Origin: DASUTB01 sp036374835
GTDB taxonomy: Bacteria; Actinomycetota; Actinomycetes; Jiangellales; Jiangellaceae
NCBI GenBank assembly: GCA_036374835.1
Contig: DASUTB010000071.1
Location: 1-38,141 of the forward strand
DNA: 38,141 nt
Reading direction: 5' to 3'
This document shows, one piece after another, positions 8,092-15,541 of this stretch; position 1 is the stretch's first letter, and the number at the start of each line of letters is the position of its first letter. Below the pieces are notes generated by a model. That model saw nothing but the letters and a program-made list of their open reading frames with translations, ran no database searches and was not told the DNA's origin. A program made the translations under genes and the position numbers.

Positions 8092-8850
8092 TTGGCGACC
8101 TACCGCACCGGCTCCGGCGATCCGGCGCACACTCTGCGCCTGCTCTGGCGCCGCCCGCCGGACGGAGGAAGGCGCGGGCCCCGCCCCCGGCTCTCGCTCG
8201 ACGAGATCGTCGATGCGGCCGTCGCGCTGGCCGATCGTGATGGCCTGGACACGCTCGGAATGCGACAAGTCGCCCAGCAGCTCGGCGTCGCGCCGATGAC
8301 GCTCTACACCTACATACCCGGCAAGGCCGAACTGCTCGATCTGATGCTCGACGCCGTCTATCTACAGATGCCGCGTCCGGACCGCGCCGGGCGGCCATGG
8401 CGAGAGCAGGTTGCCGCTGTGGCGGACGACAACCGCGCCCTTCTCGCCACGCATACCTGGGCAACGTCGGTGGCCACGACCCGTCCCCCACTCGGACCCG
8501 GCCAGCTCGCCAAGTACGAGTTCGAGCTCCGGGCGTTCGACCGAACCGGCTTGGACGACGTGCAACGGGACGCCGCATTGACGCTCGTCCTACAGTTCGT
8601 CCGGTCCGTCGCCCAGGCCGAGAACGAAGTACGGGCCGCTCGGGCCGAGACCAAGCAGGACGACGCCCAGTGGTGGGCCGCCGCCGGCCCGCTGCTCGCC
8701 GAGCTCGTCGACCCCTCGGCGTATCCGACCGCCACCCGCGTGGGTGCGGCCGCCGGTGCGGCGCACGGGGCCGCCTACAGCCCGGACCATGCCTACGAGT
8801 TCGGCCTGCGACGCATCCTCGACGGCCTCGCCGCCCTCATCACAGAATGA
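8092..8850 (+). CDS. TetR/AcrR family transcriptional regulator
   Basis: A 252-residue repressor. The N-terminal helix-turn-helix lies in LSLDEIVDAAVALADRDGLD followed by LGMRQVAQQLGVAPMTLYTY (about residues 35-75), and the rest is a long helical ligand-binding domain of the TetR_C type. The N-terminal extension TYRTGSGDPAHTLRLLWRR is seen in a common actinobacterial subgroup. The start is taken as TTG 8092 because AGAAAGG (8078-8084) precedes it at proper spacing; the in-frame start at 8053 would lie inside the operator palindrome. The last two codons, GAA TGA, are part of the repeat beginning at 8842. It probably represses itself and the divergent VOC operon; the inducer is unknown. Confidence 0.88.
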   Translation: MATYRTGSGDPAHTLRLLWRRPPDGGRRGPRPRLSLDEIVDAAVALADRDGLDTLGMRQVAQQLGVAPMTLYTYIPGKAELLDLMLDAVYLQMPRPDRAGRPWREQVAAVADDNRALLATHTWATSVATTRPPLGPGQLAKYEFELRAFDRTGLDDVQRDAALTLVLQFVRSVAQAENEVRAARAETKQDDAQWWAAAGPLLAELVDPSAYPTATRVGAAAGAAHGAAYSPDHAYEFGLRRILDGLAALITE

Positions 8851-8935
8851 CCATGTTTGGCACTGAATTACCGGCCAAAGCATTGTTACAGACGTGGTCC
8901 GGCAGGTAATTCAGTGCCAAACATGGTCATTCTGT
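8842..8935. repeat. 94 bp near-perfect inverted repeat, 76 bp family copy A
   Basis: Two 35-base arms (8842-8876 and 8901-8935) are complementary at all but one position, with a 24-base loop. Each arm, read outward-in, begins with AGAATGACCATGTTTGGC, the conserved end of the repeat family found at five other places in the window. The left arm provides the GAA TGA that ends the TetR gene, and the right arm abuts the TAA of the convergent DUF885 gene. Read from 8844, 76 bases align without gaps with the other copies. A strong RNA hairpin in either direction could act as a bidirectional terminator. Confidence 0.9.
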
Positions 8936-10602
8936 TAGAGGGCTGCGAGTTCGTCCTCCAAGTCGTCGAGGCCGAGCGAGCCGAGCGACAGCGCCGCCAT
9001 GTGCCAGGCTTTGGGATCGAACGCGTCGCCGTTGCGCTTGCGGGCGGCGTCCCGTCCCGCCAGCCAGGCCCGCTCGCCGAGCTTGTAGCTGATCGCCTGC
9101 CCCGGCCAGCCCAGGTAGCGGATGATCTCGCTGTCGAGGAACGCCGCCGGCCGTCCGCTGTGCGCGCCGAAGAACTCGCGGGCGAGGGCAGGCGTCCAGC
9201 GCCGGCCCGGCGCCACCGGCGAGTCGGACGGGATCTCGAACTCGAGGTGCATGCCGATGTCGATCACGACGCGGACGGCGCGCATGCGCTGCGCGTCCAG
9301 ATAGCCGATGCGCCGGCCCGGGTCGGCGAGATAGCCGAGCTCGTCCATCAACCGCTCCGCGTATAGCGCCCATCCTTCGGTGGCAGCGCTCACCTGACCG
9401 AGGCTGACCTGATAGCGCGACAGCGAGTCTGCGACGTACGTCCATTGCGCGAGCTGCAGGTGATGGCCCGGCACGCCCTCGTGGTACCAGGTGGACACGA
9501 GGTCCCAGACCGGGAACCGCGTCTCGCCCATCGTCGGCAGCCAGGTGCGGCCGGGCCGGGAGAAGTCCAGCGACGGCCGAGTGTAGTAGGGCGCGGCGGC
9601 GCTGCCGGGCGGCGCGATCATCACCTCGACGGTCTTGATCGGTTCGGCGAGGTCGAAATGCGTGCCGTCCAGGTCGCTGATGGCGCTATCCATAAACTGC
9701 TGCAGCCATACTCGCACGTTCTCGTCCCCCTCGATGGCCTCGCCGTGCTCGCCGAGATGCCGCATCGCCTCCTGCGGACTCGCCCCCGGAAGGACGCGGC
9801 TCGCCTCAGTGCTGATCTCCTCCTCCAGCCGCCGGTACTCCGCCCATCCCCACTCGTACGCTTCTTCCAGGTCCAGATCGGATCCGGTCCACATGCGAGA
9901 GGTCACGGCGTACCGGTCGGCACCGGCCGCCTCGGGCGTCCCGTTCACCCCCGGGGCATAGGTCTCGACCAGCCAGGTCCGCAACTCGGCGAGTGACGTG
10001 GTGGCAGCAGCCGCGGCATCGTCGAGCTCGGCGCGCAAGGCGTCCGGCCCTTCCGCGACGAACGACGCGTACCAACCGTCGCCGGCGGTCCATTCGGCGA
10101 GCTGGTCGATCGCTGCGGCGACCCTGCTCGGACCGGCATACAGGCCACGCGCCGCTCCCTCGGCCAGCGCGGCGTGGTAGCTCTTCGCCGACTCCGGCAC
10201 GTTGCGCAGCCGGCGCGCGACGACTGCCCAGTCCGCCTCCGACGTGGTCGGCATGATCTGGAAGATCTGCCGCAGCGAATGCATCGGGGAACCTATGTTG
10301 CTGACCGCTCGAAGGTGCTCGCCGGCCTCGTGGACGGCCAGCTGCGCCGTCAGGCGTTCGCGCAACAGCCTCGCGCAGCGCGCCTCCTCCGTCGGGACCG
10401 AATCGGCCGGCGGGCCTGCATCAAGCGCCGCCAGGGTTCGCCGTTGCACATCGGCGACCGTTTCGGCCTGGTCCGGTGACATGTCCGGCATTGAGTCGTC
10501 GCCTGGCCTGATGCCCAGCTGCGCCGCGACAAGCGGATTGAGGTCGGCCATCGTCTCGACGTACTCGTCGGCGATCTGGCGTGGAGTCTTACGTGGCGGC
10601 AT
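8935..10602 (-). CDS. DUF885 family metallopeptidase-like protein
   Basis: A 555-residue protein of the DUF885 family (COG4805), close to the usual length. The zinc-binding motif is HEGVPGHH at residues 374-381 (HExxxGHH type), followed by a downstream Glu in ATEGWALYAE; the C-terminal part carries LGWPGQAISYKLGE, also conserved in the family. No signal peptide is visible, so it is probably cytoplasmic. Family members are treated as gluzincin-like peptidases or dipeptidases with mostly unknown substrates. It converges on the TetR gene across the inverted repeat at 8842-8935, with which its stop codon overlaps. It is separated by 103 bases from the divergent methyltransferase gene. Confidence 0.9.
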   Translation of the reverse strand: MPPRKTPRQIADEYVETMADLNPLVAAQLGIRPGDDSMPDMSPDQAETVADVQRRTLAALDAGPPADSVPTEEARCARLLRERLTAQLAVHEAGEHLRAVSNIGSPMHSLRQIFQIMPTTSEADWAVVARRLRNVPESAKSYHAALAEGAARGLYAGPSRVAAAIDQLAEWTAGDGWYASFVAEGPDALRAELDDAAAAATTSLAELRTWLVETYAPGVNGTPEAAGADRYAVTSRMWTGSDLDLEEAYEWGWAEYRRLEEEISTEASRVLPGASPQEAMRHLGEHGEAIEGDENVRVWLQQFMDSAISDLDGTHFDLAEPIKTVEVMIAPPGSAAAPYYTRPSLDFSRPGRTWLPTMGETRFPVWDLVSTWYHEGVPGHHLQLAQWTYVADSLSRYQVSLGQVSAATEGWALYAERLMDELGYLADPGRRIGYLDAQRMRAVRVVIDIGMHLEFEIPSDSPVAPGRRWTPALAREFFGAHSGRPAAFLDSEIIRYLGWPGQAISYKLGERAWLAGRDAARKRNGDAFDPKAWHMAALSLGSLGLDDLEDELAAL

Positions 10603-10705
10603 GCGAACAATCGTGCCGTGTCACATGACAGCGTGGGCGGGCGGGCCCTCCGTCACGAACGGTCGGCGCACCTAGACTTGCACGGACGCGGGCAGGGAGG
10701 TAGTG

Positions 10706-11686
10706 ATGCGCTGGCCGACGTGGCGCGAGGCGATGCACGATGCCTTGTACGGCGCGCCGGACGGCTTCTTCCGCCGGGAACGCCCCGCCGATCACTTCCG
10801 CACGTCGGTGCATACCGGCGATCAGTTCGCGCAGGCGTTGGTCCGGCTGGCCCGCGAAGCGAACCTGGCACGTGTGGTCGACATCGGCGCCGGGTCGGGC
10901 GAACTGCTGCGCCAGATCGACGCACTGACCACCGGGCTGGAGCTGACCGGCGTCGAACTCGCACCACGTCCGGCTGGACTACCGGTGCACATCTCGTGGC
11001 GCAGTGAACCGCCGGCGACTCTCGAGCAGACGCTCGTCGTCGCGAACGAATGGCTCGACAACGTGCCGCTCGATGTCGCGGAGGTCGCTGACGACGGTGC
11101 GCCGCGGCTCGTCCACGTGAGTCCGCTGACCGGTGAAGAGACGACCGGATCGCCGGTCAGCGGCGGCGACGCGGCGTGGCTGGAGGCTTGGTGGCCGGTC
11201 ACAGTTGCCGAGCCCGGTGAACGGGCCGAGATAGGGCACACTCGCGACGCCGCGTGGGTGGACATCACCAGCCGCGCCGAGGAGAGCCTCTGCGTGGCGG
11301 TCGACTACTTCCATGTCCGGGACGACCGCCCGCCGTACGGGACGCTGAGCGCCTACCGGGACGGCCGCGAAGTGCCGCTCGTTCCGGACGGTTCCCGCGA
11401 CATCACCGCCCACGTCGCATTGGATTCGGTCGCCGCCGCCGGCGAAGCGACCGGTGCTGCGTCCACCGTCCTGACCACGCAGCGCACGATCTTGCGCACC
11501 CTCGGTATCACGTCGCAGATTCCGCCACGAAGTCTCGCCACGACTGACCCCGCCGCGTACGTCGCAGCCCTTAGCCAGACGAGCGAAGCGGCCGAGTTGC
11601 TCGCCAAATCAGGGCTGGGCGGCTTCGGCTGGCTCGTCCAGTCGTTCGACCGCGAACTTCCGCCATGTGTGAGATCGTGTGCTTGA
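10706..11686 (+). CDS. MidA/NDUFAF7-like SAM-dependent methyltransferase
   Basis: A 326-residue class I methyltransferase. Motif I is VVDIGAGSGELL (Asp59 onward), and VVANEWLDNVPLDV (Glu115 region) matches the NEFLDALPV signature of the MidA family (COG1565). Its eukaryotic member NDUFAF7 methylates an arginine of the complex I subunit NDUFS2. A NuoD (NDUFS2) paralogue is encoded 2.6 kb downstream, which makes it a candidate substrate. The protein is shorter than NDUFAF7 and lacks part of the N-terminal extension. ATG 10706 is preferred over GTG 10703 because GGGAGG at 10695-10700 is five bases upstream of it. Its TGA abuts the convergent panD stop with no intervening base. Confidence 0.82.
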   Translation: MRWPTWREAMHDALYGAPDGFFRRERPADHFRTSVHTGDQFAQALVRLAREANLARVVDIGAGSGELLRQIDALTTGLELTGVELAPRPAGLPVHISWRSEPPATLEQTLVVANEWLDNVPLDVAEVADDGAPRLVHVSPLTGEETTGSPVSGGDAAWLEAWWPVTVAEPGERAEIGHTRDAAWVDITSRAEESLCVAVDYFHVRDDRPPYGTLSAYRDGREVPLVPDGSRDITAHVALDSVAAAGEATGAASTVLTTQRTILRTLGITSQIPPRSLATTDPAAYVAALSQTSEAAELLAKSGLGGFGWLVQSFDRELPPCVRSCA

Positions 11687-12133
11687 TCAGGTTGCCGATT
11701 CACTCAGCGACGGCCGGTTCGATACGGTGTCGCCGCGCACCTGCTCCGCCGCGCCGGGTACCGGCTCGGCCGCATCGGCGCCGATGGCGACGATGCGGTT
11801 GGTCTCGTCGACATGCACGACGGCCGGCTCGTAGGATTTCGCCTCGGCATCTTCCAGCATGGCGTACGAGATGATGATGACCAGATCGCCGGGCTGCACG
11901 AGGCGCGCGGCGGCCCCGTTGATGCCGATGACGCCGGACCCGCGTTCCCCAGGAATCACGTAGGTGGTCAAGCGGGCGCCGTTGGTGATGTCAACGATGT
12001 CGACCTGCTCGTTCGGCAGCAGGTCGGCGGCATCGAGTAGGTCTTCATCGACCGTCACCGATCCCACATAGTGCAGGTCAGCCTGGGTCACTGTGGCCCG
12101 ATGGATCTTGCTTTTCATCATGGTGCGAAACAC
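11687..12133 (-). CDS. panD: Aspartate 1-decarboxylase
   Basis: PanD makes beta-alanine from L-aspartate for pantothenate and coenzyme A. The protein is 148 residues. Gly24-Ser25 in HYVGSVTVDEDLL is the self-cleavage site that yields the pyruvoyl cofactor on Ser25, and GDLVIIISYA near residue 100 is also typical. A C-terminal tail of about 25 residues runs beyond the normal PanD end. The start is GTG 12133 with GGGAG six bases upstream, giving the standard FRTMMKSKIHRATVTQADL N-terminus. These first 19 codons overlap the end of the PH-domain gene by 56 bases in another frame, implying translational coupling. panC and panB are not in the window. Confidence 0.96.
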   Translation of the reverse strand: MFRTMMKSKIHRATVTQADLHYVGSVTVDEDLLDAADLLPNEQVDIVDITNGARLTTYVIPGERGSGVIGINGAAARLVQPGDLVIIISYAMLEDAEAKSYEPAVVHVDETNRIVAIGADAAEPVPGAAEQVRGDTVSNRPSLSESAT

Positions 12134-13658
12134 GGTCGCTCCCGTTCGTTCCGATCGATGCGGCGGATGTGCCGTCACCGTCGCCTACTTCAACACGCGT
12201 CGAGGACGCAGCCATCCATTGTTCGGGAACATCCACCCTTCTGGCCAATCGAGCTCGCTCCGCCTGGTCTGCGACGAGCCGGCGGGCCTCGGCGGGTGGG
12301 CGGTGCCGGATGACGGCGTCGACCGGCCCGGGCGTCGTATCGACCCAGACCGTGGCCAGATCGAGGCGCCGCTGGACGGGCCCCTGCGTCATCCGCACGC
12401 TCTGCGTCTTCGCGTGCGGGACGATCGTCAGCGTCCGGATGAACACACCTTCGCGCGCGACGATCACACGGTCGTCGGCGCCGAAGGCGAGCCGGAACCA
12501 GCCGATCGGCCGCAACCAGGCAGATCTGCGCGGCGCTCGCACCAGCGGAACGGACGCCGGGTCCGCACCGGGCAGCACCTGCCGAAGGACGTCGACCGCC
12601 TCAGGGTAGGTGGACACCGGTAGCAGCGTCGACGTCTGGTTGGCCTGCGACGTGCCGGCGTATCCGGCGACGTCGACGTCCACCCGCACCCAGCCGCGAA
12701 GCCTCCAGAACAGCGATTGTTTGATCGCCACGCCTTGAATCCGGCCCGGCGGCACGGTCTGCGCACGAGTGTCCAGCAGGCCCTTACGGATCCGGAAGCC
12801 GTCCGGCGACTCGGCAAGCGTGAAGCCGAAGTTGTTCACCAGCTGTGACCACAGCGCGGCGACGATGCCGATGATCCCTGGAACCACAAGCGGGATGGTG
12901 ATCCCCAAACCAGTGGCATCAGACCCGAAAGTGAACACTCCACCGACCGCGACCAGCATGATGACCAGAGCGACTCCAGAGATGAACAGGCCGGAAAGAA
13001 CCGTCGAGCCCACCAGTCGCCCGAACTTGACCTCGTGCACCAGACGCTCCGGCGCCTCTGGTGTGTCCGCCGCGATGCCGGCGCTGCGCGCCAGCAGTTC
13101 GGCACGCAGCGCTATCGCGTCGTCGAGCGACAGATATGCCAGTGGCGCCTCGGACTGCGCACCGCCGGCGACTTCGAGCCGGAGTTCGGCAACTCCGAGT
13201 AGCCGTCCCGCAAGTGGACGGACGACGTCCACCGCCTGCAACCGGTCCATCCGAACTCGTCGCGACCGGCGATGCAGGACACCTGAATCGATCCGCAGGT
13301 CCTCGCCGTCGAAGCCGTACCTGGTGAACCACCACGTCAAGAAGCCGGCAACGAACGCAAGAACCGCGGCGACCGGCACGATCATCAGAAGCCGGCCGGG
13401 GTCGCCGTACCGCCACGCGTCCTGCCCGCCGAAGACCACGATCGCAACGAGGAATCCCCACCCGCGGAACAGCGGTGTCAACGGGTGCAGCCGCTGGAAG
13501 TGCTCGGGTGTGTGATCGGCGGCGCCGCGAAAGCTGGCCCTGACCCGCTGCCGGGTTTCGGTGACGGCAGCCGCTTCGTCGCCGGGAGGCTCCGCAGGCG
13601 GGGGCTGCGCTCCGGAGACCGGCTCCCGGCCGGTCGCACCGTGCTGGTCGTCACTCAC
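12078..13658 (-). CDS. Bacterial PH-domain membrane protein, YdbT type
   Basis: A 526-residue membrane protein starting at GTG 13658. After a polar Pro-rich N-terminus come paired membrane segments (GWGFLVAIVVFGG, LLMIVPVAAVLAFVAGFL), a bPH_2 domain (WFTRYGFDGEDLRIDSGVL ... RLEVAG), another membrane pair (about 235-300), a second domain (GFRIRKGLLDTRAQTVPPGR) and a third (DRVIVAREGVFIRTLTIVPH). This three-domain layout is that of B. subtilis YdbT, which works with YdbS in antimicrobial tolerance. A YdbS-like gene is directly upstream, 54 bases away, so the two probably form one membrane complex. The last residues are polar and low in complexity, and their codons overlap the start of panD. Confidence 0.85.
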   Translation of the reverse strand: MSDDQHGATGREPVSGAQPPPAEPPGDEAAAVTETRQRVRASFRGAADHTPEHFQRLHPLTPLFRGWGFLVAIVVFGGQDAWRYGDPGRLLMIVPVAAVLAFVAGFLTWWFTRYGFDGEDLRIDSGVLHRRSRRVRMDRLQAVDVVRPLAGRLLGVAELRLEVAGGAQSEAPLAYLSLDDAIALRAELLARSAGIAADTPEAPERLVHEVKFGRLVGSTVLSGLFISGVALVIMLVAVGGVFTFGSDATGLGITIPLVVPGIIGIVAALWSQLVNNFGFTLAESPDGFRIRKGLLDTRAQTVPPGRIQGVAIKQSLFWRLRGWVRVDVDVAGYAGTSQANQTSTLLPVSTYPEAVDVLRQVLPGADPASVPLVRAPRRSAWLRPIGWFRLAFGADDRVIVAREGVFIRTLTIVPHAKTQSVRMTQGPVQRRLDLATVWVDTTPGPVDAVIRHRPPAEARRLVADQAERARLARRVDVPEQWMAASSTRVEVGDGDGTSAASIGTNGSDRVSHHDEKQDPSGHSDPG

Positions 13659-13712
13659 GACGGCAGAGTAACCCAGACGTGCGGTCTTGCCGGCGGACGA
13701 TCCATGCGGTCA

Positions 13713-14201
13713 TCACAGCCCGGCCGCACGGGCTTGGCCGAGTGCTGCGAGGCGATCCCTGAGACGCGCCGCCTCGTCCGGCGGCAATCCGGGAATCCGG
13801 GCGTCGGTGGCCGGAGACGCCGTATGCAGTTGCACCGTTGCCAGGCCCATCCGCCGCTCGATCGGGCCCGAGCTCACGTCCACGAACTGCATCCGCCCAT
13901 ACGGGACGACGCTGAGCTTGCGGAACAGCACGCCGTGCTTGACGAGCAGGTCGTCGTCCCGTTCGGCATAACCCCAGGCCCGCCAGTTCCGCGGAATCAG
14001 CCACAGCCCCCAGACCAGGGCGATCACCGCCAGCGCGACCGGGATCGCAGTCCACCGCCAGCCGACCAGCGGCCCAAGAAGTACCACCGCGACGAGCGTG
14101 AGAACACCAACGGTGACCAGGAGTATCACCGTTCGCAGCGTCGCCAACTTACGAGAGACCGGCTGCCAGGCCTCACCGAACGGTGCGAAGACATGATCCA
14201 C
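13713..14201 (-). CDS. Bacterial PH-domain membrane protein, YdbS type
   Basis: A 162-residue protein with two membrane segments (TVILLVTVGVLTLVAVVLL and WTAIPVALAVIALVWGLWL) followed by one bPH_2 domain whose core is GYAERDDDLLVKHGVLFRKL and VVPYGRMQFVDVSSGPIERR. This is the YdbS architecture, and the gene directly precedes the YdbT-type gene on the same strand. GTG 14201 gives the common VDHVFAPFGEAWQPVSRKL opening; longer in-frame extension would run into the divergent nuoD paralogue. No clear ribosome binding site is seen, and the gene may be read from a promoter in the 82-base divergent gap. Confidence 0.82.
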   Translation of the reverse strand: MDHVFAPFGEAWQPVSRKLATLRTVILLVTVGVLTLVAVVLLGPLVGWRWTAIPVALAVIALVWGLWLIPRNWRAWGYAERDDDLLVKHGVLFRKLSVVPYGRMQFVDVSSGPIERRMGLATVQLHTASPATDARIPGLPPDEAARLRDRLAALGQARAAGL

Positions 14202-14283
14202 GGGTCCGAGCCTATGCGACAGCCGGCCCGCGCCATCTGGCCAGGCTGCCAGGCACATCCACCGCAGTGGCAGACTCGACGAT

Positions 14284-15447
14284 GTGGCCTCCGAAACGAC
14301 CGTGGGTATCGGTTCCGGTGCAGGCGAATTCGCCACCACCGACATGGTGCTCAACATCGGCCCACAGCATCCGGCCACGCATGGTGTCCTTCGCCTCCGG
14401 CTGACCTTGGACGGCGAGCAGATCGTAGCGTGCGAGCCGATCGTCGGCTATATGCATCGCGGCGCGGAGAAGCTTTTCGAGGTACGCGACTACCGCCAGA
14501 TCATCGTGCTGGCGAACCGGCACGACTGGCTCTCCGCGTTCGCCAGTGAGCTCGGAGTGGTGCTCGCCGCCGAGCGCATGCTGGGCATCGAGGTGCCGAT
14601 CCGGGCGGTGTGGGCACGGACTCTGCTGGCCGAGCTCAACCGGGTGCTCAACCACCTGATGTTCCTGGGCTCATACCCGCTCGAAGTCGGTGCGATAACC
14701 CCGATCTTCTACGCGTTCCGGGAGCGCGAGGCGATTCAGGCGGTCATGGAGGAAATCTCCGGCGGGCGGATGCACTACATGTTCAACCGGGTCGGCGGGC
14801 TCAAGGACGACCTGCCCGCCGGTTGGCTGGGTCGCGCCGGCGCCGCGGTCGCTGGCGTGCGCCGCCGGCTGCCCGCAATCCGCGACATGGTGCTCGGCAA
14901 CGAGATCTTCCAGGCGCGGACGAAAGGTGTCGGTGTTCTCGACCCGCGGATCGTCCATGCCTACGGCGTCTCAGGGCCGATAGCGCGGGCGTCTGGAGTG
15001 GACATCGATCTGCGGCGCGATGAGCCGTACCTCGCGTATGCCGAACTGTTCGCCGAGGACGGCTACGGGCGCGTGGTGACACGCTCCGACGGCGACTGCT
15101 ACGCCCGCTTCGAAGTACTGACCGAACAACTGTCGGTGTCGTTGAGCCTCGTCGACGCGTGCATCGCCAAGCTACGGACGTTGCCGCGCGGGCCGATCAA
15201 CGTGAAGCTGCCCAAGGTGCTCAAGGTGCCGGAAGGTCACACATATGCGTGGACCGAGAACCCGCTGGGCATCAACGGGTACTACCTGGTGTCGCGCGGC
15301 GAGAAGACGCCGTGGCGGCTCAAACTCCGCTCCGCGTCATTCAACAACGTCGCCATGCTGCCCGAGTTGCTGCGCGGCCAGCTGGTCGCCGATATGGTCG
15401 CGATCCTCGGGTCCACGTTCTTCGTCGTCGGCGACATCGACAAGTAG
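14284..15447 (+). CDS. Solitary NuoD-like (49 kDa, complex I) subunit paralogue
   Basis: A 387-residue homologue of the NADH:quinone oxidoreductase 49 kDa subunit, full length apart from the usual N-terminal extension, opening with NIGPQHPATHGVLRLRL (His33). HRGAEKL (58-64) is kept. The residues lining the quinone headgroup differ from canonical NuoD: Trp82 in HDWLSAF replaces the Tyr of Thermus Nqo4 Tyr87, and Glu134 in LEVGAITP replaces Asp139. The gene stands alone without nuoA-N, so a second nuo operon probably exists elsewhere and this copy may have another partner. Streptomyces carries a comparable solitary second nuoD near the fol-ftsH cluster, as I recall. GTG 14284 is chosen because longer starts extend past the conserved N-terminus. 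Confidence 0.88.
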   Translation: MASETTVGIGSGAGEFATTDMVLNIGPQHPATHGVLRLRLTLDGEQIVACEPIVGYMHRGAEKLFEVRDYRQIIVLANRHDWLSAFASELGVVLAAERMLGIEVPIRAVWARTLLAELNRVLNHLMFLGSYPLEVGAITPIFYAFREREAIQAVMEEISGGRMHYMFNRVGGLKDDLPAGWLGRAGAAVAGVRRRLPAIRDMVLGNEIFQARTKGVGVLDPRIVHAYGVSGPIARASGVDIDLRRDEPYLAYAELFAEDGYGRVVTRSDGDCYARFEVLTEQLSVSLSLVDACIAKLRTLPRGPINVKLPKVLKVPEGHTYAWTENPLGINGYYLVSRGEKTPWRLKLRSASFNNVAMLPELLRGQLVADMVAILGSTFFVVGDIDK

Positions 15448-15465
15448 GTCTTGACGACGGCGCGA

Positions 15466-15541
15466 TGCACGGTAATTCCCTGCTTTGGCCGGTCTGCAGA
15501 CCGGCCAAAGCTGGGAATTACCAGCCAAACATGGTCATTCT
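15466..15541 (-). repeat. 76 bp intergenic repeat, copy B, with 52 bp palindrome
   Basis: Read on the minus strand this 76-mer begins AGAATGACCATGTTTGGC directly after the TAA of the betaine-binding lipoprotein gene and ends CCGTGCA. Bases 15471-15522 form a 52 bp palindrome with a single T-T mismatch (15481/15512), centred on CTGCAG. It lies 19 bases past the convergent nuoD-like stop, so it can fold as a hairpin in both transcripts. Confidence 0.88.
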
